From: Selaginella moellendorffii
Lineage: Eukaryota > Streptophyta > Lycopodiopsida > Selaginellales > Selaginellaceae
DNA length: 64,000 nt
Reading direction: 5' to 3'
Assembly (NCBI RefSeq): GCF_000143415.4
Contig: NW_003314315.1
Coordinates: forward strand, 1,301,514 to 1,365,513
The notes beneath the pieces were generated by a model. That model was not told the DNA's origin, ran no database searches, and saw nothing but the letters and a program-made list of their open reading frames with translations. Below, in pieces: positions 35,524 to 46,044 of this stretch. Every line of letters starts with the position of its first letter. Positions within the stretch are counted from its first letter, which is position 1. A program made the position numbers and the translations under genes.

Positions 35524-37312
35524 TGTGAGACACAAAATCCCTAGGCCCCAAAGTGGAGCCGAAAGGGTGCCATGTGGTAGTGGCTGAAGCGAAAGCCAAA
35601 CGAGCATAACACGTTTGGACTAAAAGCTCTGACTGGAAAAGGTCGAGAGTGGGAGTGGAACTCCCAACGAAGTGCTCAAGGAACGAGCACGAAGCGAGCA
35701 ATAAGTGAGGCTCCAAAAAGGGACCCCAAAAAGGACCAACACATGACATGTGGAAGTGTCTGAGATGGACCCAAGTTGGGGTCCGAAGTGGAGTCTGAAG
35801 TGGAGTCTGAAGTGGAGTCCAAGATGGACCCGAATTGGAGTCTGAAGTGAAGTCCGAAATGGAGTCCGAGATAGACCCGAGATGGACCCGAGATGGAGTC
35901 TGAGATGGAGTCTGACATAGACCTGAGATGGACCCGAAATGGAGTCCGAGATGGACCCGAGATGGACCTGAGATGGAGTCCGAGATGGACCCGAGATGGA
36001 GTCCGAGATGGACCTGAGATGGAGTCCGAGATGGAGTCCGACATAGACCTGAGATGGACCCGAAATGGAGTCCGAGATGGACCTGAGATGGACCCGAGAT
36101 GGAGTCCGAGATGGAGTCCGAGATGGAGTCTGAGATGGACCCGAGATGGAGTCCGAGATGGACCCGAGATGGAGTCCGAGATGGAATCGGGACCGAGACC
36201 AAGACTGAGACCGAGACCGAGATCGAGTCTGAGTCCGAAACCGGGACCGAGACTGAGTCCGAATCCGAGTTCGAGTCCGAGTCCGAATACTAATACAGGC
36301 AGTTGGGTGAAAGCCCAAAGCGATCATCCCCCAGGGGGGGGGGGGGGGCTGCAGGAGGTTCCAAAAGTATAGTAGGGAGAGTGTGGGGGTTGGAGCCCAG
36401 TGGAGCCAGTTTGGCCAGGAAGGGCCAGTTTGGCCCAGGAAGGTCATACCCAGTGTTGGGTGATGAGCTGACCACTGGGAAGTCCAAGACTAGAGTGAAT
36501 ACGGATTGACAAGCGGGGTAGCTTGGTGAAGTATTCAAGAGCCGGCTCTAGTTCCCCCGGGAGATCGAATGGTCGATGCTCCCAATCTAAGTGTGGGTGG
36601 CACTACCTACTTGGATACCAGGCGTGGCTCAACGGAACCTTGCTCTAAGCCCATGGCTAGGGCACCCAAAGGCGGAAGGCGGGGAGAGTACCCCCGAGGC
36701 CCGCGTAGGGCCATGGTGTTCTGAAATGGTGTCCCAAAGTCCCAAACTGTGGAAAGGAAGAGGAGTAGCCCTCTGGTGTGGTGACCAAGGACACAGTCAC
36801 ACAGTGAGGAAGTCCAGAGGATAGTGGGACTTAGTGGTTGGGCCGTTGGGCCTTGATCTAGTGGCAGTGTTGGCGAACACAGCCAAGGACAGAAAGGGAC
36901 TTGGTGGGGACCGGAACGGAGATATTGGGGAAGGCTATTCCCCATGTCTGTAGGCATCCTAAGGATGTTAAGGAGTGGATCTGGGATGATCACTCATGGA
37001 CGGATGACCTAGTCTTTGAGAGACGGGATTGGAATGCAGGTGGTGTTGGACCACCAGTGTGACCAAGGTAAATGGGCATGGCATTAGCGTAACGGGCCGA
37101 TACGTTAGTGGTACCTTGGGGTGTCGATCATGGGATCGGACACGTGGAGCACCTGGACCAAGTGCTAAAGTTGAGTGGCATAGATGCCATTCTCGGGGCT
37201 AGCAAGCCCCAAGTCCTGAATAGGACTTATGGAGGTTGTGAATGAGACTCCTCCAAGTGGTCGGAGGTGCGGTTAATTGACTAAAGTAGAATGGAAAATT
37301 TAATCGCTTACA
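35524..37312 (+). repeat. 3' LTR of the non-coding LTR element
   Basis: About 1.79 kb, TGTGAGACAC to CGCTTACA, the partner of 29960-31473. It is longer because it has a bigger minisatellite and retains an approximately 80-bp segment missing on the left. It carries a G14-type tract near 36335. No matching 5-bp duplication follows it; it abuts an older related LTR relic. Confidence 0.85.
35757..36297 (+). repeat. Minisatellite in the 3' LTR
   Basis: Tandem GAGATGGACCC and GAGATGGAGTCC units in varying order, then 6-bp GAGACC/GAGTCC/GAAACC units from about 36187. It is roughly 180 bp longer than its counterpart in the left LTR, so unit number changed after insertion. Confidence 0.88.
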
Positions 37313-38100
37313 TACTAAAAGGGGGTTGCACTAGGCTCCATCAGGCTAAATTGGACCCTAGTGGAGCCAATTTGGCCTAGGAAGGCTGCACCCAAGTGTT
37401 GGGTGATGAGATAATCACTAGGAAGTCTTGGGGGGGGGGGGGAGGGGTTGCAGGAGGTTCCAAAAGTATAATAGGGAAAGTGTGTAGGGGTTAGACTCTA
37501 GTGGAACAGGAAAGACTAGTGTGACCACGAAATGCTATACTCATGTGTTGGGTGATGATATAACCATTAAAGAGTCCAAGGCTAGAGTGAATACGGATAG
37601 ACAAATAGGGTAGCTTGGTGAAGTGTTCAAGAGCCAACTCCCCAAGGGATCAAATGGTCAATACTCCCAATCCAAGTGTGGGTGGCACTACCTACTTGGA
37701 TACCTAGTGTGGCTCATTGGAACCTTGCTCTAACCCCATAGCTAGGGCAAGTAAAGGAAGAAGGTGCCCATGAGGCTCGTGTAGGGCCACGGTATTCCAA
37801 AATGTTGTCCCAAAGTCCTGTAGAGACCAAGGATACGGTTATATGGTGAGGAAGTCCCAGAGGTTAATGAGACATAGTGGTCCGGCTTGTGGGCCTTGAC
37901 CCAATGGTAGTATTGGTAAACATAGTTGTGGACAGAAAAAAACTTGGTAGGGACCAAAAAAGGATACTGGAGCAGTTGTTCCCCATGTTTGCAAGCATTC
38001 TAAGGATGTTAAAAAGTGGATTTGGGATGATCATTCATGGATAGATAGCTTAGTCTTTGAGAGATGGGACTTTGATGTTGGATCATTAGTTGTAAGGGAC
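37313..38100 (+). repeat. Older relic of the same LTR family
   Basis: Aligns to the second half of the LTR (the part after the minisatellite: poly-G, CAGGAGGTTCCAAAAGTATA, GAATACGGAT..., GCATCCTAAGGATGTTAA) but with many more changes, and part of the poly-G-flanking segment is present twice (about 37320 and 37430). It ends near 38100. It looks like the remains of an earlier element next to which the newer one sits. Confidence 0.7.
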
Positions 38101-38294
38101 TAAATTTTCCTGCCTCACCCTAAACCCGGCATGATACTGCGGCCCATAGTACACTGGCAAACCATGCTTGGCTAGGACAACATGCCACATGGGGCACCTG
38201 GGCCGCGGCGTCTTGCAAGGTAGGGCATAGCAGCCACAGCATCATGTTGCATGGCATGCCATCCTCACCTGTCTGCCTCGCATGGCATGCTGTG
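38101..38294. other. Short unassigned stretch before an assembly gap
   Basis: GC-richer than its neighbours, with several GCATGGCATGC-like words. No gene seen. Confidence 0.4.
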
Positions 38295-38394
38295 NNNNNN
38301 NNNNNNNNNNNNNNNNNNNNNNNNNNNNNNNNNNNNNNNNNNNNNNNNNNNNNNNNNNNNNNNNNNNNNNNNNNNNNNNNNNNNNNNNNNNNNN
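38295..38394. other. Assembly gap of exactly 100 N
   Basis: One hundred N, the convention for a gap of unknown length. The left side is unassigned sequence and the right side is already inside an integrase/RNase H fragment of a gypsy element, so at least the 3' end and 3' LTR of that element are hidden. Confidence 0.95.
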
Positions 38395-41300
38395 CTAAAT
38401 TAGAATAATATCAAAATAATAAATATTATATTCCACTCTAAAAGAAAAATTAAGGAAGTAATCTATATATATAAAAACAAAGGGCCAGACCCCCACAGCC
38501 ATCCAATCCAAAAGTCCCCCCGACTTCTCCCGTGGCATCTTAACCTGTTGACAGAGCTCACATGATTTACAATACTTGAGGATATTAGCCTTCATATTCC
38601 TCCAATAAAAATTGCGCTTAATCAACTTATACATCTTCTTCCCCCCAAAATGATTGGGCTCTAAATGATCATGATAGTAGAATAAAACTTGAGTAATTAA
38701 CGCATCCACTTGTGGCAAATATACACAGCCATTGTAGTAGAGAATCCCATCCACCAATGAGAAAGGGGCTTCCATCTAGTCTTGCAAAGAGACCACCTTA
38801 GCATCTTGAGCCTGAGCACGCACAATCAACTGCCTAAACTTGCTAACCACCTTACTCAAATGATGATAAAATTGTGTTTGTAATGCTGTCACATGACAAA
38901 TACAAGATAAAGCATCTGCCACCACATTTGATTTTCCCAGACGATGCTCAATAGGAAACTCCCCAAACTCTCTGAGTTTAACCATCTAACAAGCTTGCCT
39001 AGTGTTCAACTCCTTTGTGTAAAAAGATGTACAAGTGGTTTGTGATCTGTCAACACCACAAACAGTGCACCATAAAGATACATCCACAAAGCATGAACAA
39101 TAAAGAGTAACTCTTGCTCATATGTGGAATAGCATTGCTCCGTGAGATTCAAAGTTTCACTCTCATATGCAATAGGCTATCCCTCTTGCATGAGAACTCC
39201 TCCCAATGCATAACCACTCGCATCACATGTCACCTTGTAAGGTTTCGATGGATCAGGAATACAAAGCACTAGAGCCTTGTTCAACAATTGTTTAAGTGCC
39301 ACAAAATTCTTCTCTTGTGGCGTCTTCCACTCGAATAGCACATTCTTGCATAATTACGTCAAAGGAATAGCCACCTCTGCAAACTTATGCTGGAAATGTC
39401 GGTATCAACTAGCCATTCTATGAAAGCTACGTAACTCGACCACTAAAGTTGGTGTAGGCCAATTCTCCACCACAGCCACCTTCCTTGGATCCTTTGCTCT
39501 TCTTTGCATAAAGTTTGTTGTCACGAAGTAACAAAAGAACCTTGCACAAATGCACCTTATACTCCTCCATATTTTTGCTGAAAACAAGAATATTATCCAA
39601 GAAAATCTCCACAAACTCATAAAGATAACGCCTAAATACCTCTGTCATCAACCTAGTAAATGTGGCTGGTGCATTCTTTAAACCAAACGGCATAACTGTA
39701 AACTCAAAATGCCCGAAGCTTGTGTTGAATGTTGTCTTGGAGATATATGCATCATCCATTGCAATCTGATGATATCCACTCCTCAAATCAATCTTGGTAA
39801 CACTCATGCTTCACCAAGCTTTTCTAAGATATCATTCACACACGGCATCGGCATCTTATCCTTCACTATCTTTTTGTTCAAGACATGGTAGTCAATACAC
39901 ATCCGCATTGAACTATCCTTCTTTTTCACAAGCAAGACTAGAGCACCAAATGGACTTACTTAGCTGAATAAATCCAAGCTCATGTAACTCTTTGACTTGT
40001 CGTTGAACTTCTTTTTCCTCCATATAACTTAACCGAAATGAACGCTAGTAAATTGGCCACGTCCTTGGCTTCAATATAATCCCATGCTCCACATCTCGCA
40101 ATGGAGGCAACCCATGAGGAAGTTCAGATGGAAAAACATCAAGAAACTTGTCGAGTATATCCCATATTGCTACTTCGCCCCTACATGTGCCTTGGTCCCC
40201 CAAGTCACAAACAAACAGTAAGTAACTCGAAAGTGCTTTTCTATTACGACAAGCCTGCTTCAAAGATGTTGTAGAGAGCATAACAACTAGAGGTTGAACT
40301 CCCTCTCCAAACCACACATCTTTAATGCCACCGTACTCCAGCGATACACGTTTAAAACTCCACTTTATCTCTAAATCCACCTTCACCAACCAAGGCATCC
40401 CAAGAATAAAATCCGCATGATGGATATTTGCAAGATAAAAAGTCTCCACAAGTATGGTTTTGCCAACCAACACTTCTAGCCCCTCTACACAAGTATCGAA
40501 ATGCTAAGCAAAGGTAGTTACACCTTCCACCATATATGGAAGAACTCCTCGTGTGACCAGGCCATGCTCCACAACAAACTTTGCTAAAACAAAGTTATCA
40601 TCGCTCCCACTATCTAGTAAAATCTGTACTAGACCGCCACAAAACACGCCCTCTAGCATTAAAGCTGATTCATGAGTATCCTCGAGTTGACAAGCAATGA
40701 TCAAAAGCCTTTTCCTTTGACCGGAATGGTTGTCCCCATCATCCTCATATTGTAAAGTTTGCAATTTTTTAGTTTCTGACTTACCGTCAGTAGAAGATTA
40801 GCCATTCTTCTTGCTCTGCTACTTGTTTTTCAGTTGTAAACAATCAACCTTGTAGTGTCTAAGCTCGCCGCAATGATGACAACCCTATCTATAATTCTTC
40901 ACAAAGAACTTCTACTTCTTTAACCCCTTTGCATCTTAAGTACAGACTTCAATTTGTGGTGCTTGTTCCCATCCTTGTGTCCACAGCGATCATCATAATG
41001 ATTCTCGATAGAATGACTTCACAAACGCTTGCAAGACTTGTGCTTGTCATTGTCAAGTCGACAAGCCGCATCAAAGACCTATTCCAAACTCTTTGTAGGC
41101 TAAGAATGACGCAAGTGTTGCTGCATGCTCTCACTATGAAAGCCATCAATGAAGTAAGATTTGTTTTTATCTGGATCCTTTATTGGAACACGGCTAATCA
41201 AGCAAGTAAGCTTCTCAATATAGTCCCCGAGTGTCATTTTCCCTTGCTGGAAATGTCAAAATTCTGTGTGAGCATTCTCCACATCGTAGTGAGAGGCAAA

Positions 41301-41775
41301 ATGTAAATGGAAAACAACTTCAAACTCATCCATGGTAGACACTGGATCTGCAACACGAGACTCCTCAAGCCAATTCCACCACCGAAGACCTGCATCACGC
41401 AAAACCATTGGAATAGCCACTAAAGCCTTTGCATCCAGAGTTCCCCTAGCAACCAAAAACTTCTTCACATTAGCTAGCCATCGTCCACACCACCATCACT
41501 GGAAAAGGTTGGAACCTTGAGTCGATCTACTAAGGAAAGCTTACTTGGAGCCTAGCCTTGAGTGCCTCAACACGCCCATGCATGGTATCCATCATACCAT
41601 GCATCTTGCCTTGCATCTTTTGCTAATTTCGATTAAGGGCTCGCAATTCATGAACAACATCTTGAATGGTCCAAATTTCTGCAGCTCCATTGGCACCATC
41701 TTCGGCACCACCATCGATAATAGGATTCCAGCATTCAGTTTGGTCAGCCATCACAACCAACTTCTTTGATACTAA
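38395..41775 (-). mobile_element. Decayed Ty3/gypsy retrotransposon (gag-pol remnants)
   Basis: Read on the minus strand from 41775: gag remnants (about 41470-41260), a zinc-knuckle region near 40880, protease ([10 protein letters not shown], about 40600), reverse transcriptase (about 40000-39430, with FLDNILVFS in place of the FLDD active site), RNase H (about 39300-39000) and the integrase zinc-binding region (about 38700-38540). Stops and frameshifts break every domain. It is the same family as the element at 45738-62991 but clearly older. The right-hand LTR is 41776-42001; the other end is lost in the gap. Confidence 0.85.
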
Positions 41776-42001
41776 TGTTATGATCCGGTGCAAACAAATA
41801 GAGATCTAGTTGCTCTAGACTATGTTACGCCACCTCTTGGGGTCCTCACCACCCAACCACCCCCGAGCTACCTCAAAAGCTCCATTGCACTCCACTATGA
41901 GCCCTAGGGTAAGTTAAGTCTCTTACCTTAACATGCCTTGCTATACCTTTGAGCCTCCCTTTGACTGACATTGACCATGTGGTCAAAGCTGGTGCTTAAC
42001 A
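41776..42001 (-). repeat. LTR of the decayed gypsy element
   Basis: About 226 bp starting TGTTATGATCCGG and ending GCTTAACA on the plus strand. It aligns to the 233-bp LTRs at 45738-45970 and 62759-62991 with more differences. It is the 5' LTR, as the element reads on the minus strand. Confidence 0.8.
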
Positions 42002-43260
42002 TCCGCTGCTTCACAAGGACTGCAAGAGCCCTAGCATCTTCTTGCTCATTGCGTTCCTGTGTTTGTCAGTGTTTTGCCATCAGGATCAAAACAAACCAGA
42101 TACCATGTAGATGTCTGGATTTTGTGTACGGAATGCTCTATTGACTTCATTGCTTTGGTATGGTTATGTACATAAAAGTATGGGTGTGACACTTTGGCAT
42201 TTGGTGTCTTGGAACTCAGCTTGTTTGCTGATGTGGAGACTTGCCATCACTCATCTCCACATCTCATTAAGGAACTTGAGGTGGCCATAGTGCAGTAAGT
42301 GTAACTCTTCGGTGCTGGAAGAGGTACATTTTCAGGGACAACAAGGACTGAGGCTGGTCTGGGATGGTTGGAGCAGACAGCTGCGGGTTCAGTGTTCATG
42401 TGGACGAGTACTTGGTTCTTGCAGCAGCCAAAAATTATTTTCAAGATCAACACCAGGCAAAGGGATTCCTGCCGAGTAGTTACCTGTAACGGCTGCTGTG
42501 CCTTAACCGTCAGGCCAGGGATTGTTCTTGCAGAACTTCTTAGCTTTATCGTTTGAGAGCATGTTGGAGATTTTCAGTGGTAAAATGGCAGACATGCCAC
42601 TTCTCAGACCACTGCTGCAGGCAAGCGGCTGCCCTCAAGGGGGTTTCAAGAGTTGGCCGCAAGGAAAGGTGAAGTCCTGAAAGACTTGATTGATGCATTT
42701 GTTTCTGCTGACGGCTATGATCCCGAAGTCTTTCTTGTGGACTTGGAAAGGGATGGTCCACTCTGCACGACATGGATCTCAGGAGACAACACTGCCGGTG
42801 CTGATACTGTGTGAGGCATTCGATACAAATTCAGTGAAGGGAATGGAGACATAGAGGTGCACGTGATGCACGTCTTGGAGCAGCACAAGTTTCCTAAGAA
42901 TGCATTGAGCTAGACCGATATGTTCTATACACTTGTGAAGACTGGTTTTCGTGAGGATACAGAAGCATACAAGTTGCTCTTGAGCATTCAGTTTATAAGG
43001 CTCTTGGTAATGCCGCCACAGCTGAAAGGAGATCAATGTCGATATTCCTGGGAGATGCATGCAGGAGGGAAAGTTTGTAGTCTTGGATGCAGAGAATGCT
43101 GCAGACCTGTTTGGCGATGAATCTGCTCTCAAATTCTTGAGGATGAAGTTCGGCCCCAGTGCCCTGCAGGATGAAGCTCGCAAGCGGAAATGGAACTTGC
43201 CACCACCATGTGTAAAGTGGTCCAAACGGTCCAAGGGTTGTGACTTTGTCTCAGGATGAA
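42002..43260 (+). pseudogene. Unrecognised broken coding sequence
   Basis: Several plus-strand segments read like protein but are interrupted: about 42645-42814 (FQELAARKGEVLKDLIDAFV, then YDPEVFLVDLERDGPLCTTW), about 42815-43060 in shifting frames, and 43059-43259 (GKFVVLDAENAADLFGDESA). I do not recognise the family. Neighbouring copia-like debris suggests transposon or captured-gene origin. Confidence 0.3.
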
Positions 43261-43439
43261 AGAGAACTATACAAACTTATTGCCATTGGAACTTGTATCT
43301 GAGTTTGGTGAGTTGTTTCTTGAGTATTTGAGTTTTCTTATAAGTTCTAAATGTAAGATTTTCAAGAGCAAGATTTTAAATCTGAGGTGCCTCATAAGTT
43401 CCTGGAATAGATTTGAGAGTAAGAAAACAAACTTGGGAT

Positions 43440-44600
43440 GACAATCCACACACTTAGAGTCCATGGAAGACAGGAACTTCTCTCAAGAGAATTCTGGACA
43501 CTCCTTGCATCACGTGGTATCTCCCTCCAAATCTCTATGCCATATGAACATGGCCATAATGGGGTTGTGGAGTAGAAGAAGTTGACGGTCCTTGATGTGA
43601 CCAAGGCATCCAGTGTTCTTTTCTTCTGGGCTGAGTCTATGAATATACTGTGGTTCATGTGCAAAACATTCTTCCTACAAAATCAGTGCTGAACAAAATG
43701 CCATAGAAAATCTGGATAGGCTTGAACATGTCTCTTATGTACTTGCATGTGTTTGGGTGTGCAGGATATGCATACATTTCAGCTGAGGAAAGACAAAACA
43801 AGTGGGAAGATTGTTCAATGAGATGCATGATGCTCGGCTATAGCAAGAACACTTGGTTATCGGGTTTGGATTTTCAGTCAAAAGAAGGTATTGGTGATAT
43901 GTACTATTTTCTTTTGAGACGACGTACTAGCGTACTCTGCCTCATCAGTTAACAACAAGAAAGACACTGGGCATTTCTTACATTTGGTTCTAATTAGTGC
44001 ACATGGAAATAACAGTGACAAGGAAATGGTATCAACCCCAGAGACTTCTCTATCAGAACCACCACCACTGCTACCTTTGATCACCACCTGAGGATCCACT
44101 GCCTCTTGCTATAGATGATAATGGCTCTGAACTTTTAGAACAAAGTACTTCACTTCAGAGTTGGATATTGTTCATGCAGATCCAGAGGGTAGAATCTCAT
44201 TGGAATGAGATAGTGATGATGCTCCAGTCACTAGTTCACCACCAAAACATTCTCTCAGACCTTAGACACCTACTTAGAACATTCTATGTTATTATGCATA
44301 AGCCACACAAGCTATTCACAAGCTATTCACAAGCTAACAAACTAGATGAAGTGCTCTCTGGACTACAACACTTTCATTGGTGAGCAGCTATGCAGGACAA
44401 ATATCATGCTTAATTGGAGAATGGTTCCTAGACACTCATTTCACCACAGGAGGTTCTTAGTTCCAGTACTGTGCTATCTACATACTTCAAATTTGTTTGC
44501 ATCCTCAGGATGGCTCCAAGATGACATGGTAGAGAATGGAAGAGAAATGCCTCAAGAGGTTAACAGGTTACAGCGTCACTGAGATTGACAACCATGTCCA
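43440..44600 (+). pseudogene. Remnants of a Ty1/copia-type polyprotein
   Basis: Around 43530-43600 the frame reads PYEHGHNGVVE, the start of the copia integrase core tail, and 43722-43880 gives LHVFGCAGYAYISAEERQ with MMLGYSKNTW, typical of the region after the copia integrase core. Later pieces to about 44580 read as low-quality fragments. Stops and frameshifts are frequent; no LTRs were identified. Confidence 0.55.
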
Positions 44601-45420
44601 TCACTTTGTAGCTGGCAATCTCTCACTTATTTCGAGAACTTATTTTGAGAATGTAGCTAGCAAATCAATATATCTTTAATGCAAAAACTAGATGTGCCAC
44701 CCTCTTAACAAGCTACTCTATGTGATTGTCTTACGTTTCAAGTCCTGAAGTAGAAGTAGTTATAGTCATTTCTTTTAGATTATGTTGATATCCAAATCTC
44801 CACCTCAAGCCAAATGTAAAACAGAGTTAGAGAGACGTCACTACCAGCAAATTTTATTGTTATCCACTCTCCCAAAACACAGAAGCCATCTGTTCCTCCA
44901 CCCCTCTAGTTGACTAGGTTTTGCATATTCTTTCAAGATGGCATAATGGAAGCACACCACTGCAAGAGTGAGTCTCCATCATAAGGCCACCATTACATAT
45001 ATCCTCACTTATTATCTGTCAAAATGATAGTGATTATGTGCTTCCCAAAGTGCTTACACTTTTGTCATTCTCTAGATATCCCAACACTTGTGGCCCATTG
45101 CCTCCCAAACCGGCATGCCAACTTTAGCTCTTGTCACTTCTCACCAGACTTGCATCCATTTGTGCTGTCCTTGACACTGAACGCATTTCCAAGCTAGATT
45201 AGTGGCTGAACCTCTTACTCCTTTGAACCTGTGGAGAATATCCCCACTCTTAGCTTTGAACTCCAAAATGTTTCATAATTCTTGTGTCCCCTTCAAAATT
45301 TGTTGCCACACTTCTTTATATAAGGAGGGGTTTAAACCCTATTTAGTATATCTATTCCAATATCCTGAACACGACATTATTTTAAATAATATTTTTTAAT
45401 AAAATTAAATTATTATTTCT
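44601..45420. other. AT-rich stretch, nothing identified
   Basis: No convincing reading frame or repeat. It includes TATATAAGG near 45317 and a run of T/A at 45380-45420 just left of the PPR pseudogene. Confidence 0.5.
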
Positions 45421-45467
45421 ATATCATTGTTTGATGAGCAAAGAATGTTCTCCCATCCAGCCAAGAT

Positions 45468-45737
45468 GTGCTCTCACAGCTCCTATTGCCATCGGCAGCC
45501 CTCTACGCATCCCTCCTCCACTGCTGTGGCATCTCCAGCTTGCTCGCCGACGGCTGTCGTGTCCACGATCACATCCTTGCCACAGGCCACTTCCTCCAGA
45601 GCGTCCACCTCAGTAATCTCCTCATCCAGAATGTGGTGGCACCAGCAGCCTCGCGGCCGTGCGTGCAGTCTTCGATCAGATGCCCAAGAAAGATGTGGTG
45701 TCTTGGAGCTGCATCATCGCGGCCTACGTGCAGTCGG
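45468..45737 (+). pseudogene. PPR pseudogene, left part (interrupted by a retrotransposon)
   Basis: Reads LYASLLHCCGISSLLADGCR and HDHILATGHFLQSVHLSNLL, a normal start of PLS-type PPR repeats, then after a small deletion VFDQMPKKDVVSW and IIAAYVQS in another frame. The last bases, GTCGG, are duplicated at 62992-62996, where the repeat resumes with GHCREAINLLQRMDVEP. It is therefore one PPR gene split by the gypsy insertion at 45738. Confidence 0.8.
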
Positions 45738-45970
45738 TGTTATGATCCGGCGCAAAAAGACAAAGATCTCGTTGCCCTAAACTATGCTACGCCACCTCTT
45801 GAGGTTCCTCATCACCCAACCACCCCCGAGCTACCTCAAAAGCTCCACTGCGCTGCCGCTCCACCGTGAGCCCTAGGGTAGGTTAAGTCCCTTACCCTAA
45901 CATGCCTTAATATACCCTTGAGCCTCCCTTTGACCGACGTTGACCACATAGTCAAAGCTGGCACCTAACA
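45738..45970 (-). repeat. 3' LTR of the nested gypsy element
   Basis: TGTTATGATCCGGCG to GGCACCTAACA, 233 bp. It differs from the right LTR at about nine positions, all transitions by eye. Confidence 0.92.
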
Positions 45971-46044
45971 ATTCTTGCCCCCCAAAAAAGTCCTTGTCCC
46001 AAGGACGAGTTGTACCGGTGATCACCCTTTCTGGGGAATCCTGC

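Noticed and set aside
35366-36447. Overlapping frames of 120-280 codons on both strands over the right LTR
   Set aside because: The minisatellite lacks stops in several frames at once; not evidence of coding.
38230-38294. GCATGGCATGC-like words before the gap as members of the palindrome family
   Set aside because: They lack the GGCC centre and the 22-bp spacing; unrelated short dyads.
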